Shown here: positions 57,015 through 64,000 of the stretch, one piece after another
Layout: the number at the start of each line of letters is the position of its first letter
How positions within the stretch are numbered: the stretch's first letter is position 1
Assembly: GCF_902459485.1 (NCBI RefSeq)
Contig: NZ_LR699120.1
Coordinates: 62,001 to 126,000 of the forward strand
From: Aquicella siphonis
GTDB taxonomy: Bacteria; Pseudomonadota; Gammaproteobacteria; DSM-16500
DNA length: 64,000 nt
Reading direction: 5' to 3'
Notes under the pieces: generated by a model
The model's input: only the letters and a program-made list of their open reading frames with translations
The model's database searches: none
What the model was told of the DNA's origin: nothing
Position numbers and translations under genes: made by a program

Positions 57015-58103
57015 TTGTATACTGCATCGTTAAACAATCCTGTCATTTATTTTTTTATTCTTCTTGTCTTGTCAGAAATAATATGCCGCTTTATTAAGAC
57101 AGCGCATTTTAATACTGCAAGTGGAAGTATTGTAATGACAATTGGAGTATTTTCATTAGATGCATTAAAACAGTTGCCTTTCTCTAATAAGTTAATATCG
57201 CAATTAATCACCTTGGAATTATTTATTATATGGCTGCATTTGGTCAGGTTTTATATTGGCAGTTATTTGGACGGAAATTTTAGTTATTTCATTAAATCCA
57301 TAACCAATCAATTCGGTATTGGCACTTGGGTTGCTGGTTGTTCAGTGCTGGCTATTTTATTTTTAGCAGAACTGCCTTCATGGCATATTATTATATGGGT
57401 TATTGCATTATTAGCATTTGCTATTTGGTTATTTTATTTAAAACTGGTATTTGCCAATGGCGCTCTTCTTTTGTATAAGAAAAAGAAAATATGTAATGGA
57501 GTTATTTTATTATCCGCTGTCAGTACTCAATCAATTGTATTATTGATTAATTCCCTGTCACATAAGATTCCAATTTTTATTAATCAAATTCTAATTATAT
57601 TTGGGTATTTTTTTTATTTGATCGGCATCGTGATGATTTCGAGATTTTTTTTATCAATAAAATTCAAGCGCCTGATATTAGGTTGGAGCAATACTAACAG
57701 TATTATTCATGGCGCTTTATCCATAACAGGACTAGCAAGCACATTAACATACTCAATTAACGATAAGATCATTATTTATACCTGGCTGTCAGCCACATGC
57801 CTATTCGTTTTAGTTGAAGGAATAAGTTTAATAAAGGTAATTTACCAGATAAGAATTGCAGGATGGAAGGGCGGTATTTTTGTTTATAAGGTATCACAGT
57901 GGTCGCGTATTTTTACTTATTGTATGTATTATACGTTTACATTCTCAATTTTGAATTATCATTTATTAGAAACCTCAGCTACGATCGCGATATCACAATA
58001 TGGTCAATATGTCGTACTTGGTTTCTTGTTGGTTGAAATTATTTTATTTTTATATAATGAATTGATTATTCGTGCCCGCCAGAGTGGGGATAATTCATTA
58101 TAA
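57015..58103 (+). CDS. Multi-pass membrane protein, possibly TehA/TDT-like
   Basis: 362 residues with about ten hydrophobic helices and a clearly AT-rich sequence. The F-G-I-G-T-W-V-A-G-C segment near residue 100 and the ten-helix layout recall the tellurite-resistance/dicarboxylate (TDT) channel family, but I am not sure. The frame has no ATG near the start, so TTG 57015 is the first usable codon, with no ribosome site; the sequence from 56945 to 56995 has a good start in another frame. It faces the patatin gene tail to tail, 36 bases apart. Confidence 0.65.
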   Translation: MYTASLNNPVIYFFILLVLSEIICRFIKTAHFNTASGSIVMTIGVFSLDALKQLPFSNKLISQLITLELFIIWLHLVRFYIGSYLDGNFSYFIKSITNQFGIGTWVAGCSVLAILFLAELPSWHIIIWVIALLAFAIWLFYLKLVFANGALLLYKKKKICNGVILLSAVSTQSIVLLINSLSHKIPIFINQILIIFGYFFYLIGIVMISRFFLSIKFKRLILGWSNTNSIIHGALSITGLASTLTYSINDKIIIYTWLSATCLFVLVEGISLIKVIYQIRIAGWKGGIFVYKVSQWSRIFTYCMYYTFTFSILNYHLLETSATIAISQYGQYVVLGFLLVEIILFLYNELIIRARQSGDNSL

Positions 58104-58139
58104 AAAATAAAAATCAGATCACTATTGCGATTCTGTCAG

Positions 58140-59918
58140 TTATCTCAAAAAACCAGATAACTTCTTGCATGCCGCTTCATATCCTGATTGGATTAATTGA
58201 TCAGGCTTCAGATTTTTGAGAAATAAAATTGAATTATTAATAAAATCCATGTTGATCACAACATCTGCTAGCGCAAGTGTATGTTTTTCATTTAATGACG
58301 AACCCATTAATACTGATTGAATAAAAGTATCAAGTATTGGCGGAATCACATATTCGCCATGATTTAGACCCATTTTATAAAATATGCTGCTAGTTAATCC
58401 TAATATAGGCGGAAATACATAATTAGTTTCATCTGGTTTGAAATTTGTTAACAGACTGGCAATGGTTTTGCAATTTGCTCCTAACAAATTTTTCATACGA
58501 TCGACTGGAAGATTATTTACCAGGCCGCCATCAAAGTGTAACTGTCCGTCTATCACCATTGGCGGAACAATTCCGGGTAATGAATTACTTGCCCGTAATT
58601 TTTCCCATAACAGACCGGTGCTATGTATCACGTCTTCACGTGTTGAAAGATTAGCAGAGATACAAAAATATGGTATCCATAAATCTTCTATATAATGTTC
58701 TTTAAATACTTCCTGTAAAATGTTTGTCCCATGCTTGCCGTTAAAAAATGATATAAGAGGATATGTGATTTCTTTTACGAATGTCATAAGAGAAATAATA
58801 TTGGTGAGCTTTTGAAATAGATCATGAGTGATCTGATAATTGCGCGTCATGGCATAACATGCGCCCACTAATGCCCCTATGCTTGTGCCGCCAATAGCAT
58901 CGATTGGAATTTTCATTTCTTCCAGGGCTTTTAACACGCCAATATGTGTCCATCCTCTAATGCCGCCGCCACCTAAGACCAGGCCTATTCTTTTTCCTGA
59001 AATGACCCGAGTAAAACGTAATTGATCATCATTATCGCCAAGATGAAAATGATGATGAGATGAAAAATTAGCAAGAGTCAGCCAATGTTTGGTGTTTTCA
59101 GCGATGTTGAGTATTTTATTATGTAGCAGAATAAGTTCGTATTTAACATTAAATATCTTTTCCGTATCCACTAGATGCCGCATATTTTCCTGATCAAAGC
59201 CTGTGTCAGAACTTTCATGAGTAACGAAATAAACCTTATTTAACTTACCTTTTAACAAGGGATTATTAAATTGCATGAATTTTCTGAAAAGGATGACAAT
59301 TAATTCATATTTTCCTTCAAGATGGCTATTTTGATTTAACATTTCTTCCACTGATTCATGTGTATCTACCGCAAAATAAATATTTTTATGATTTTTGAGG
59401 TTTTTGATTAAAACAGTTATTACCTCATTGAGATTGACGTTGGTATGAATAGGAAAAATAAGTACATATTTACAAGAAAAATTCCCTTCAATAACTTGAA
59501 TGGCTTTATGCGCGCGTTTTAAAACAGGACTCATGATGGTCATCAACATGGATGGATACCGTTCGCACAGACTTCTGAAAATTTCACCTGGAAGACTGAT
59601 GATTTCAGCATCTGTTAATGCCATGACAGACAGACTGCGAGGTTCGCCAGATAAAACTCCCAATTCGCCAATAACCTCACCAGGATGTATTACATCTATG
59701 CTGGAATATTCACTATCAATGCCTTTGACTAATGTTGTGAGTTTACCTTTCACGATGATATATAAAAAATTTGAAGGTTCATTTTGGCGATATAAAAAGT
59801 CATTCTCTTTCAGATGAATTTTTTGCATGAAGTCTGATAATGAATTAAATTCATGTTTTGGCAGGGATGAAAAAAGATGACATTGTTTCAATTGTGTTAC
59901 CAAATTGTCAGCTGACAT
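58140..59918 (-). CDS. Patatin-like phospholipase with N-terminal cNMP-binding domain (NTE-type)
   Basis: 592 residues from ATG 59918; GTG 59960 would add 14. Residues about 15-130 are a cyclic-nucleotide-binding fold (I-V-K-G-K-L, then P-G-E-V-I-G-E-L-G-V-L-S-G-E-P-R-S, the phosphate cassette). A middle region of about 150 residues follows. The patatin domain (about 310-590) has G-G-G-G-I-R-G-W-T-H-I-G-V oxyanion hole, G-T-S-I-G-A with catalytic Ser, and D-G-G-L-V-N-N-L-P-V with catalytic Asp. It should hydrolyse phospholipids or lysophospholipids. The layout is that of neuropathy-target-esterase homologues and of some Legionella phospholipases. DNA here is AT-rich compared with the rest of the window. 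Confidence 0.9.
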   Translation of the reverse strand: MSADNLVTQLKQCHLFSSLPKHEFNSLSDFMQKIHLKENDFLYRQNEPSNFLYIIVKGKLTTLVKGIDSEYSSIDVIHPGEVIGELGVLSGEPRSLSVMALTDAEIISLPGEIFRSLCERYPSMLMTIMSPVLKRAHKAIQVIEGNFSCKYVLIFPIHTNVNLNEVITVLIKNLKNHKNIYFAVDTHESVEEMLNQNSHLEGKYELIVILFRKFMQFNNPLLKGKLNKVYFVTHESSDTGFDQENMRHLVDTEKIFNVKYELILLHNKILNIAENTKHWLTLANFSSHHHFHLGDNDDQLRFTRVISGKRIGLVLGGGGIRGWTHIGVLKALEEMKIPIDAIGGTSIGALVGACYAMTRNYQITHDLFQKLTNIISLMTFVKEITYPLISFFNGKHGTNILQEVFKEHYIEDLWIPYFCISANLSTREDVIHSTGLLWEKLRASNSLPGIVPPMVIDGQLHFDGGLVNNLPVDRMKNLLGANCKTIASLLTNFKPDETNYVFPPILGLTSSIFYKMGLNHGEYVIPPILDTFIQSVLMGSSLNEKHTLALADVVINMDFINNSILFLKNLKPDQLIQSGYEAACKKLSGFLR

Positions 59919-60269
59919 AACCTGTTGCAATTGTCCTTGTCTAAAGTAAATTATGTCCACATTGATTATACAGCAATTGATTAATTGAAATACTCTGAAA
60001 ACTAATTATTTAAGAGGGTGCTCATATCTTGCCCATGTTGGTCAGAATTAATCAAATTGGTTTTCTGCTGTTAAATGAGCTTCTTGAGTGGTAAATGTTT
60101 CAACGCCTCGGTAAACGCTTCCTGAATGAGTATACTGCATTAGTAAAATTTTTGATAAATTACGAATGCCTGCTGACGAGGTGCACTAAAATGGGAAGGC
60201 TTATCAAAACGTCTCATCCATGTGATCAGGGATTTTATCCCTGACACAACACTCATGCTGGCGGTGTGA
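59919..60269. other. Gap between patatin and aguB, possible gene remnant
   Basis: About 350 bases, AT-rich in the left part. On the reverse strand, 60080-60130 translates as a short frame ending E-A-L-K-H-L-P-L-K-K-L-I before a stop, which looks like a protein C-terminus with no beginning. A hairpin (TCAGGGAT/ATCCCTGA near 60225-60243) lies about 30 bases past the aguB stop and lacks a T tract. No complete gene seen. Confidence 0.4.
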
Positions 60270-61169
60270 TTAATCCAGATAGCGCTGTGTGATGCCTTGA
60301 TAATTTTCGATCCGACGATCTCGCAGAAACGGCCATCCGCGCCTGACACTCTCATGTCTTAGCAGATCAATGTCGGCAATGAGGATTTCCGGGTGATCCT
60401 GGCTTGCTTCCGACAGAATTTCGCCTTGGGGACCGGCGATAAAACTTGATCCCCAGAATTGAATGCCTTGAGAGGAACCAGGGATGGAAGGCTCAAATCC
60501 TGTGCGGTTTGCAACGAGTACAGTGAGGCCATTCGCAACCGCATGAGCACGCTGGATGAGCATCCAGGCGCTGCGTTGGCGCTGTTTCTCTGATTCGTCA
60601 CTTTCTTGTGTGCCCCAGCCTATAGCGGTTGGATAAAGTAATAAATCCGCACCGGCCAGCGCCATGAGTCTCGCGGCTTCCGGGTACCACTGATCCCAGC
60701 AAACCAGAACACCTAGTTTGCCAACGGAAGTCTGAATGGGTTGAAATCCCAGGTCTCCCGGAGTGAAATAAAATTTTTCATAATAACCGGGGTCATCCGG
60801 TATGTGCATTTTACGATAGCATCCGGCAATTTCACCATCGGCCTCAATCACGACAGCCGTGTTGTGATAGAGTCCAACCGCGCGTTTTTCGAATAATGAC
60901 GCGACAATGACGATGTTCAGCTTGCGCGCGATTTCACCCAGCGTGCGTGTGCTTGGGCCGGGAATCGCTTCTGCAAGGTCAAATAATGCCGGATTTTCAG
61001 TCTGACAAAAATACAGGCTTGTGTGCAGCTCCTGCAGTAACACCAATCTGGCGCCGCTCTCCGCCGCTTTATGAATGGCGTCCAGTGTCGCCGCCAGGTT
61101 TTTTTCGCGCTCAGAACCACAGACTTGCTGAACGATCGCGACTCGTAATTGAGAGGGAGAAGATTTCAT
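60270..61169 (-). CDS. aguB: N-carbamoylputrescine amidase
   Basis: 299 residues from ATG 61169. A nitrilase-fold amidohydrolase with the catalytic triad visible: Q-E-L-H-T near residue 48 (Glu), K-M-H-I-P-D near residue 125 (Lys), and V-C-W-D-Q-W-Y-P-E-A (Cys) near residue 156. The E-L-H-T-S-L-Y-F segment and Y-E-K-F-Y-F-T-P-G-D are AguB features. It releases putrescine, CO2 and ammonia from N-carbamoylputrescine. It overlaps the aguA stop by 4 bases (ATGA). Confidence 0.93.
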   Translation of the reverse strand: MKSSPSQLRVAIVQQVCGSEREKNLAATLDAIHKAAESGARLVLLQELHTSLYFCQTENPALFDLAEAIPGPSTRTLGEIARKLNIVIVASLFEKRAVGLYHNTAVVIEADGEIAGCYRKMHIPDDPGYYEKFYFTPGDLGFQPIQTSVGKLGVLVCWDQWYPEAARLMALAGADLLLYPTAIGWGTQESDESEKQRQRSAWMLIQRAHAVANGLTVLVANRTGFEPSIPGSSQGIQFWGSSFIAGPQGEILSEASQDHPEILIADIDLLRHESVRRGWPFLRDRRIENYQGITQRYLD

Positions 61170-62236
61170 GACAATACTCCAAGAGGCAGCTGCATGGTCA
61201 TGCAGTGTATGCTTCCATACCACTGAATGACGGGTAAAGAATGAATGCCAATGATTTTCCTGTCGGGGAAGCAGTCAGCCAGTGTTGCCAGTGCTTCTTC
61301 ATCAGCCGGATCGTCGTAAGTGGGCACCAGGACGGCGCCATTGATGATGAGAAAGTTGGCATAAGTGGCCGGCAGGCGCCTTCCGTCATAATCAGCATAC
61401 CGTGGCCGGGGCCATGGCAGCGGAACCAGACGATAGGGATTTCCCTGGAAATCAGTAAACGTGCGCAGCTGTTCTTCCATCTTTTTCAAAGCGGAATAAT
61501 GCTCATCGTTGGGATCATTGCAACGAATATAACAGATGGTGTGCGGGTCGGTGAATCGCGCGAGGGTGTCTATGTGTCCATCCGTGTCATCACCCGCCAG
61601 ATAGCCATGGTCCAGCCACAGAATACGCTCGACGCCAAGAAGCTGCCGCAGATTGTGCTCAATGGCTTCTTTTGTCAGGTGGGCGTTGCGGCTTTTTGAC
61701 AACAGACAGCTGCTTGTTGTCAGCAACGTTCCTTTACCATCCACCTCAATCGCGCCGCCTTCCAGCACCATATTGATGGATTGGAGCAAGGTGCCGCCAA
61801 AAGCGTGTTGCGCGTGGATGGAGCGGGTAATTTCATTATCGTTGGCATGCGGATATTTGTTTCCCCATCCATTGAATAGGAAGTCTAGCAGCAACGGTTC
61901 GTGATGGCGTTGATGGAAAACCGAAATTGGCCCGTGGTCGCGCACCCAGATATCATCGCACGGTGAAATGTGCATGGATACCTGGTCAAGTCTGGCATCC
62001 GCATTCAGCAGCAGCGCTTGAATATGTCTGACATGATTCTGGTCATAGCAACTGATCACCAATTTTTCCTGCCGTGTAACATGATATGCGACAGAAGCCA
62101 GTACCTGGTCAATATCATCCAGTGTCTCAGCCCAAATGGTTTCAGCATGCGGCCAAGTAATCATGACACCGCTTTGCGGCGCCCATTCAGGAGGCAAATA
62201 ACAGTGCAGGTCGGACTCAGACATGATATTGAGCAT
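61166..62236 (-). CDS. aguA: Agmatine deiminase
   Basis: 356 residues from ATG 62236, which has GAGGAG 8 bases before it; the frame opens at 62251. Features of the peptidylarginine-deiminase-like AguA family are seen: P-P-E-W-A-P-Q-S-G-V-M-I-T-W-P-H near the start, D-I-W-V-R-D-H-G-P-I, E-G-G-A-I-E, W-L-D-H-G-Y-L-A-G-D-D-T-D-G-H-I-D and the catalytic Cys in G-S-I-H-C-M-T. It converts agmatine to N-carbamoylputrescine and ammonia. It sits 4 bases after speA and overlaps aguB. Confidence 0.94.
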   Translation of the reverse strand: MLNIMSESDLHCYLPPEWAPQSGVMITWPHAETIWAETLDDIDQVLASVAYHVTRQEKLVISCYDQNHVRHIQALLLNADARLDQVSMHISPCDDIWVRDHGPISVFHQRHHEPLLLDFLFNGWGNKYPHANDNEITRSIHAQHAFGGTLLQSINMVLEGGAIEVDGKGTLLTTSSCLLSKSRNAHLTKEAIEHNLRQLLGVERILWLDHGYLAGDDTDGHIDTLARFTDPHTICYIRCNDPNDEHYSALKKMEEQLRTFTDFQGNPYRLVPLPWPRPRYADYDGRRLPATYANFLIINGAVLVPTYDDPADEEALATLADCFPDRKIIGIHSLPVIQWYGSIHCMTMQLPLGVLS

Positions 62237-62240
62237 GCGA

Positions 62241-64000
62241 TTACTCCTCAAAATACGTATAACCTTTCAATCCAGTGGACAAATCGGACAAAAATTCTTC
62301 GCACTCGGCGGGAGTAAGCTTGGCAGCTTGTAATTGTCGTTGGTAGGATTGCAGAAGGTCATCGCCGTTAAAATCGACGTAACGCAGGGAGGATTCGACA
62401 GTATCGCCGTCCATGGCATTGGTAAGCTGATAGCTTCCGTCAGACTGCAATTCCAGGTGAATGGAGTGGGTGTCGCCGAAAAGATTGTGCATGTCACCCA
62501 GAATTTCCTGATAAGCGCCAACCAGGAATATGCCCAGCAAATAAGGCTTGGCGGGATCGTGCGGCATGAGCGGCAAGGTGCTTTCCAGCCCATAATTATT
62601 GACGTATGTGTCAATGCGGCCGTCCGAATCGCATGTGATGTCGTGCAGGATGCCCCGCAGCGTCGGTTGCTGGTCCAGTCCTGACAATGGAATGATAGGG
62701 AATACTTGATTGATCGCCCAGGCGTCGGGCAGAGACTGAAATAATGAAAAATTACATACAAATTTGTGCGCCAGCTTTTCATTCAGTTCATCAATAATTT
62801 CGCGATGAGCACGGATGGAAGGCTTTAATACCCCGCGGAGTCTGGAAAAAATGGCATAATAGATTTGTTCTGCATAAGCCCGCTCTTTCAGATCCATCAG
62901 GCCGTGAATGTACATGGTATGGACTTCTGACATCCAGTGACAGGCGTCGTGATAGCTTTCCAGGGCGGTTTTTTCGGACAAATTAATATAACTCTCCCAC
63001 AAATCATGCAGGATAGAGGCTTGATCTTCTTCCGGAGATGATAGATTCGCGGCTTCGCAGGGAGGTTCGCTGGCGATGATATTGGTAATAATCATGGCAT
63101 GATGCGCCGTGATGGCGCGGCCGGACTCGGTCACAATTTGCGGATGGGGAAGATCATGCTGGTTACACATGTCGGAAATGGTATAGACAACATTATTGGC
63201 ATATTCCTGGATGCTGTAATTCATCGAACAGAAACTGCGTGAGCGGGTGCCTTCGTAATCAATGCCCAATCCGCCGCCAACGTCAATGGTATCAATGGGC
63301 GCGCCCAATTTTCGCAGAGTCTCATAATAGCGTACGCCTTCGTGCATGCCGCGTTGAATGTCCGCAATATTGGCCAGTTGTGATCCCATGAAAAAATGCA
63401 GGACACGCAACGAGTTCAGCCGGTTTTTTGCTCGCAGCGTTTCAACCACTTGCAGCAGCTGGGGTGCCGAGAATCCAAATTTGGATTTTTCACCGCCGGA
63501 TTCCTGCCATTTGCCGGCGCCGACTGATGTAAGCCTGACGCGCACACCCAGACAGGGTTCGATGTTCAATTTGTCCGCCTCTTCCAACGCGAGTCCGAGC
63601 TCGGAAAATTTTTCCAGAATGATATAAACCTGATGCCCCAGCCGCTGCCCGATAAGGGCAAGGCGGATATATTCACGGTCCTTGTAGCCATTGCAGATAA
63701 TGACTGGCATGTGCTCGCAGGGCATGGCTAATGCAGCCAGCAGTTCCGGCTTGCTGCCGGTTTCAAGCCCAACGGGCGCTTTGCCGTTTTGCAGGATGGA
63801 TTCGACCACATGACGCTGCTGGTTGACTTTAATAGGGTAGGCGCTCAGATACTTGCCCTGATAGTCGTGGCTTTTGATGGCATTAACAAACGCTTCGTTC
63901 AGGACTTGGATGCGCTTGCGCAAAATATCAGTGAATCGGAGCAAAATAGGAAAACTGATTCCGGAAGCGTTGATCGTTTGAGCAAGTTCGTTTAAATCAA
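62241..64000 (-). CDS. speA: Biosynthetic arginine decarboxylase SpeA, partial at right edge
   Basis: The frame runs past base 64000, so about 586 residues are visible and perhaps 45 are missing. PLP Lys lies in S-A-Y-P-I-K-V-N-Q-Q-R. V-D-V-G-G-G-L-G-I-D-Y-E-G, L-E-T-G-S-K-P-E-L and C-D-S-D-G-R-I-D are typical of SpeA, which makes agmatine from arginine with PLP and Mg2+. It heads the speA-aguA-aguB putrescine operon. Its promoter lies outside the window, so I cannot tell if it has an ARG box like artP. Confidence 0.94.
   Translation of the reverse strand, partial: DLNELAQTINASGISFPILLRFTDILRKRIQVLNEAFVNAIKSHDYQGKYLSAYPIKVNQQRHVVESILQNGKAPVGLETGSKPELLAALAMPCEHMPVIICNGYKDREYIRLALIGQRLGHQVYIILEKFSELGLALEEADKLNIEPCLGVRVRLTSVGAGKWQESGGEKSKFGFSAPQLLQVVETLRAKNRLNSLRVLHFFMGSQLANIADIQRGMHEGVRYYETLRKLGAPIDTIDVGGGLGIDYEGTRSRSFCSMNYSIQEYANNVVYTISDMCNQHDLPHPQIVTESGRAITAHHAMIITNIIASEPPCEAANLSSPEEDQASILHDLWESYINLSEKTALESYHDACHWMSEVHTMYIHGLMDLKERAYAEQIYYAIFSRLRGVLKPSIRAHREIIDELNEKLAHKFVCNFSLFQSLPDAWAINQVFPIIPLSGLDQQPTLRGILHDITCDSDGRIDTYVNNYGLESTLPLMPHDPAKPYLLGIFLVGAYQEILGDMHNLFGDTHSIHLELQSDGSYQLTNAMDGDTVESSLRYVDFNGDDLLQSYQRQLQAAKLTPAECEEFLSDLSTGLKGYTYFEE

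Noticed and set aside
60080-60140. Transposase remnant between patatin and aguB
   Set aside because: The short reverse-strand frame looks like a protein end, but there is too little sequence to name a family.

Overview
The window looks like chromosomal DNA of a gammaproteobacterium of the order Legionellales, probably a Coxiellaceae or Legionella relative. I infer this from gene content and signals, since no rRNA or other marker gene is present. The pointers are an ArgR/ArtPQM-type arginine uptake locus, several eukaryotic-like or toxin-like proteins (an F-box joined to a choline-kinase-like domain, a cholera-toxin-like ADP-ribosyltransferase ending in a CaaX box, a GDSL lipase, a patatin) and two promoters with the TTAA-N7-TTAA direct repeat known from PmrA-regulated Dot/Icm genes. 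Coding is dense, mostly about half G+C. One clearly AT-rich stretch lies at about 56.6-60.1 kb.

Layout. 1-4.5 kb: partial F-box/choline-kinase-like gene, EamA exporter, APC amino-acid permease, membrane protein. 4.5-8.1 kb: argR and the divergent arginine ABC transporter artP-artJ-artQ-artM, with an ARG box between them. 8.2-10.3 kb: LysR regulator and divergent Bcr/CflA-type MFS pump. 10.4-17.1 kb: TPP riboswitch and a tightly packed thiamine operon thiC-thiO-thiS-thiG-thiDE-thiF. 17.1-23.6 kb: YeiH-type transporter, then an accessory-looking stretch with a 549-aa candidate effector, a secreted GDSL lipase, rdgC, a 144-bp foldback element and the ADP-ribosyltransferase-like gene. 23.7-33.2 kb: mmsA-mmsB, usp, aldo/keto reductase, secreted adenosine deaminase and two ABC-F genes (yheS, uup). 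33.4-38 kb: small unknown gene, then the reverse-strand riboflavin operon ribD-ribE-ribBA-ribH behind an FMN riboswitch. 38-47 kb: Gfo/Idh/MocA oxidoreductase, DUF6356 protein, YgjP-like metalloprotease-fold protein, sodC divergent from a copper ATPase, thioesterase-like protein, DUF6506 protein, quinone oxidoreductase, GFA protein, glpK. 47.2-53 kb: a tripartite RND efflux operon whose adaptor gene carries a one-base frameshift in a G run. 53-60 kb: a three-domain LplT-Aas phospholipid-repair protein, then an AT-rich pair (multi-pass membrane protein and cNMP-binding patatin). 60.2-64 kb: the putrescine operon speA-aguA-aguB, with speA running off the right end.

How the parts connect. Arginine taken up by ArtPJQM under ArgR could feed SpeA, AguA and AguB to make putrescine. 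Thiamine and riboflavin operons are each headed by the matching riboswitch, and in both a short stem could hide the start region of the first gene. Phospholipid-active proteins recur (choline-kinase-like, GDSL lipase, Aas, patatin), as expected of a bacterium that works on host membranes; whether any is exported is inference. The most notable finds are the F-box fusion, the CaaX-tailed ADP-ribosyltransferase with a foldback element between its promoter and start codon, the two PmrA-like promoters and the adaptor frameshift.
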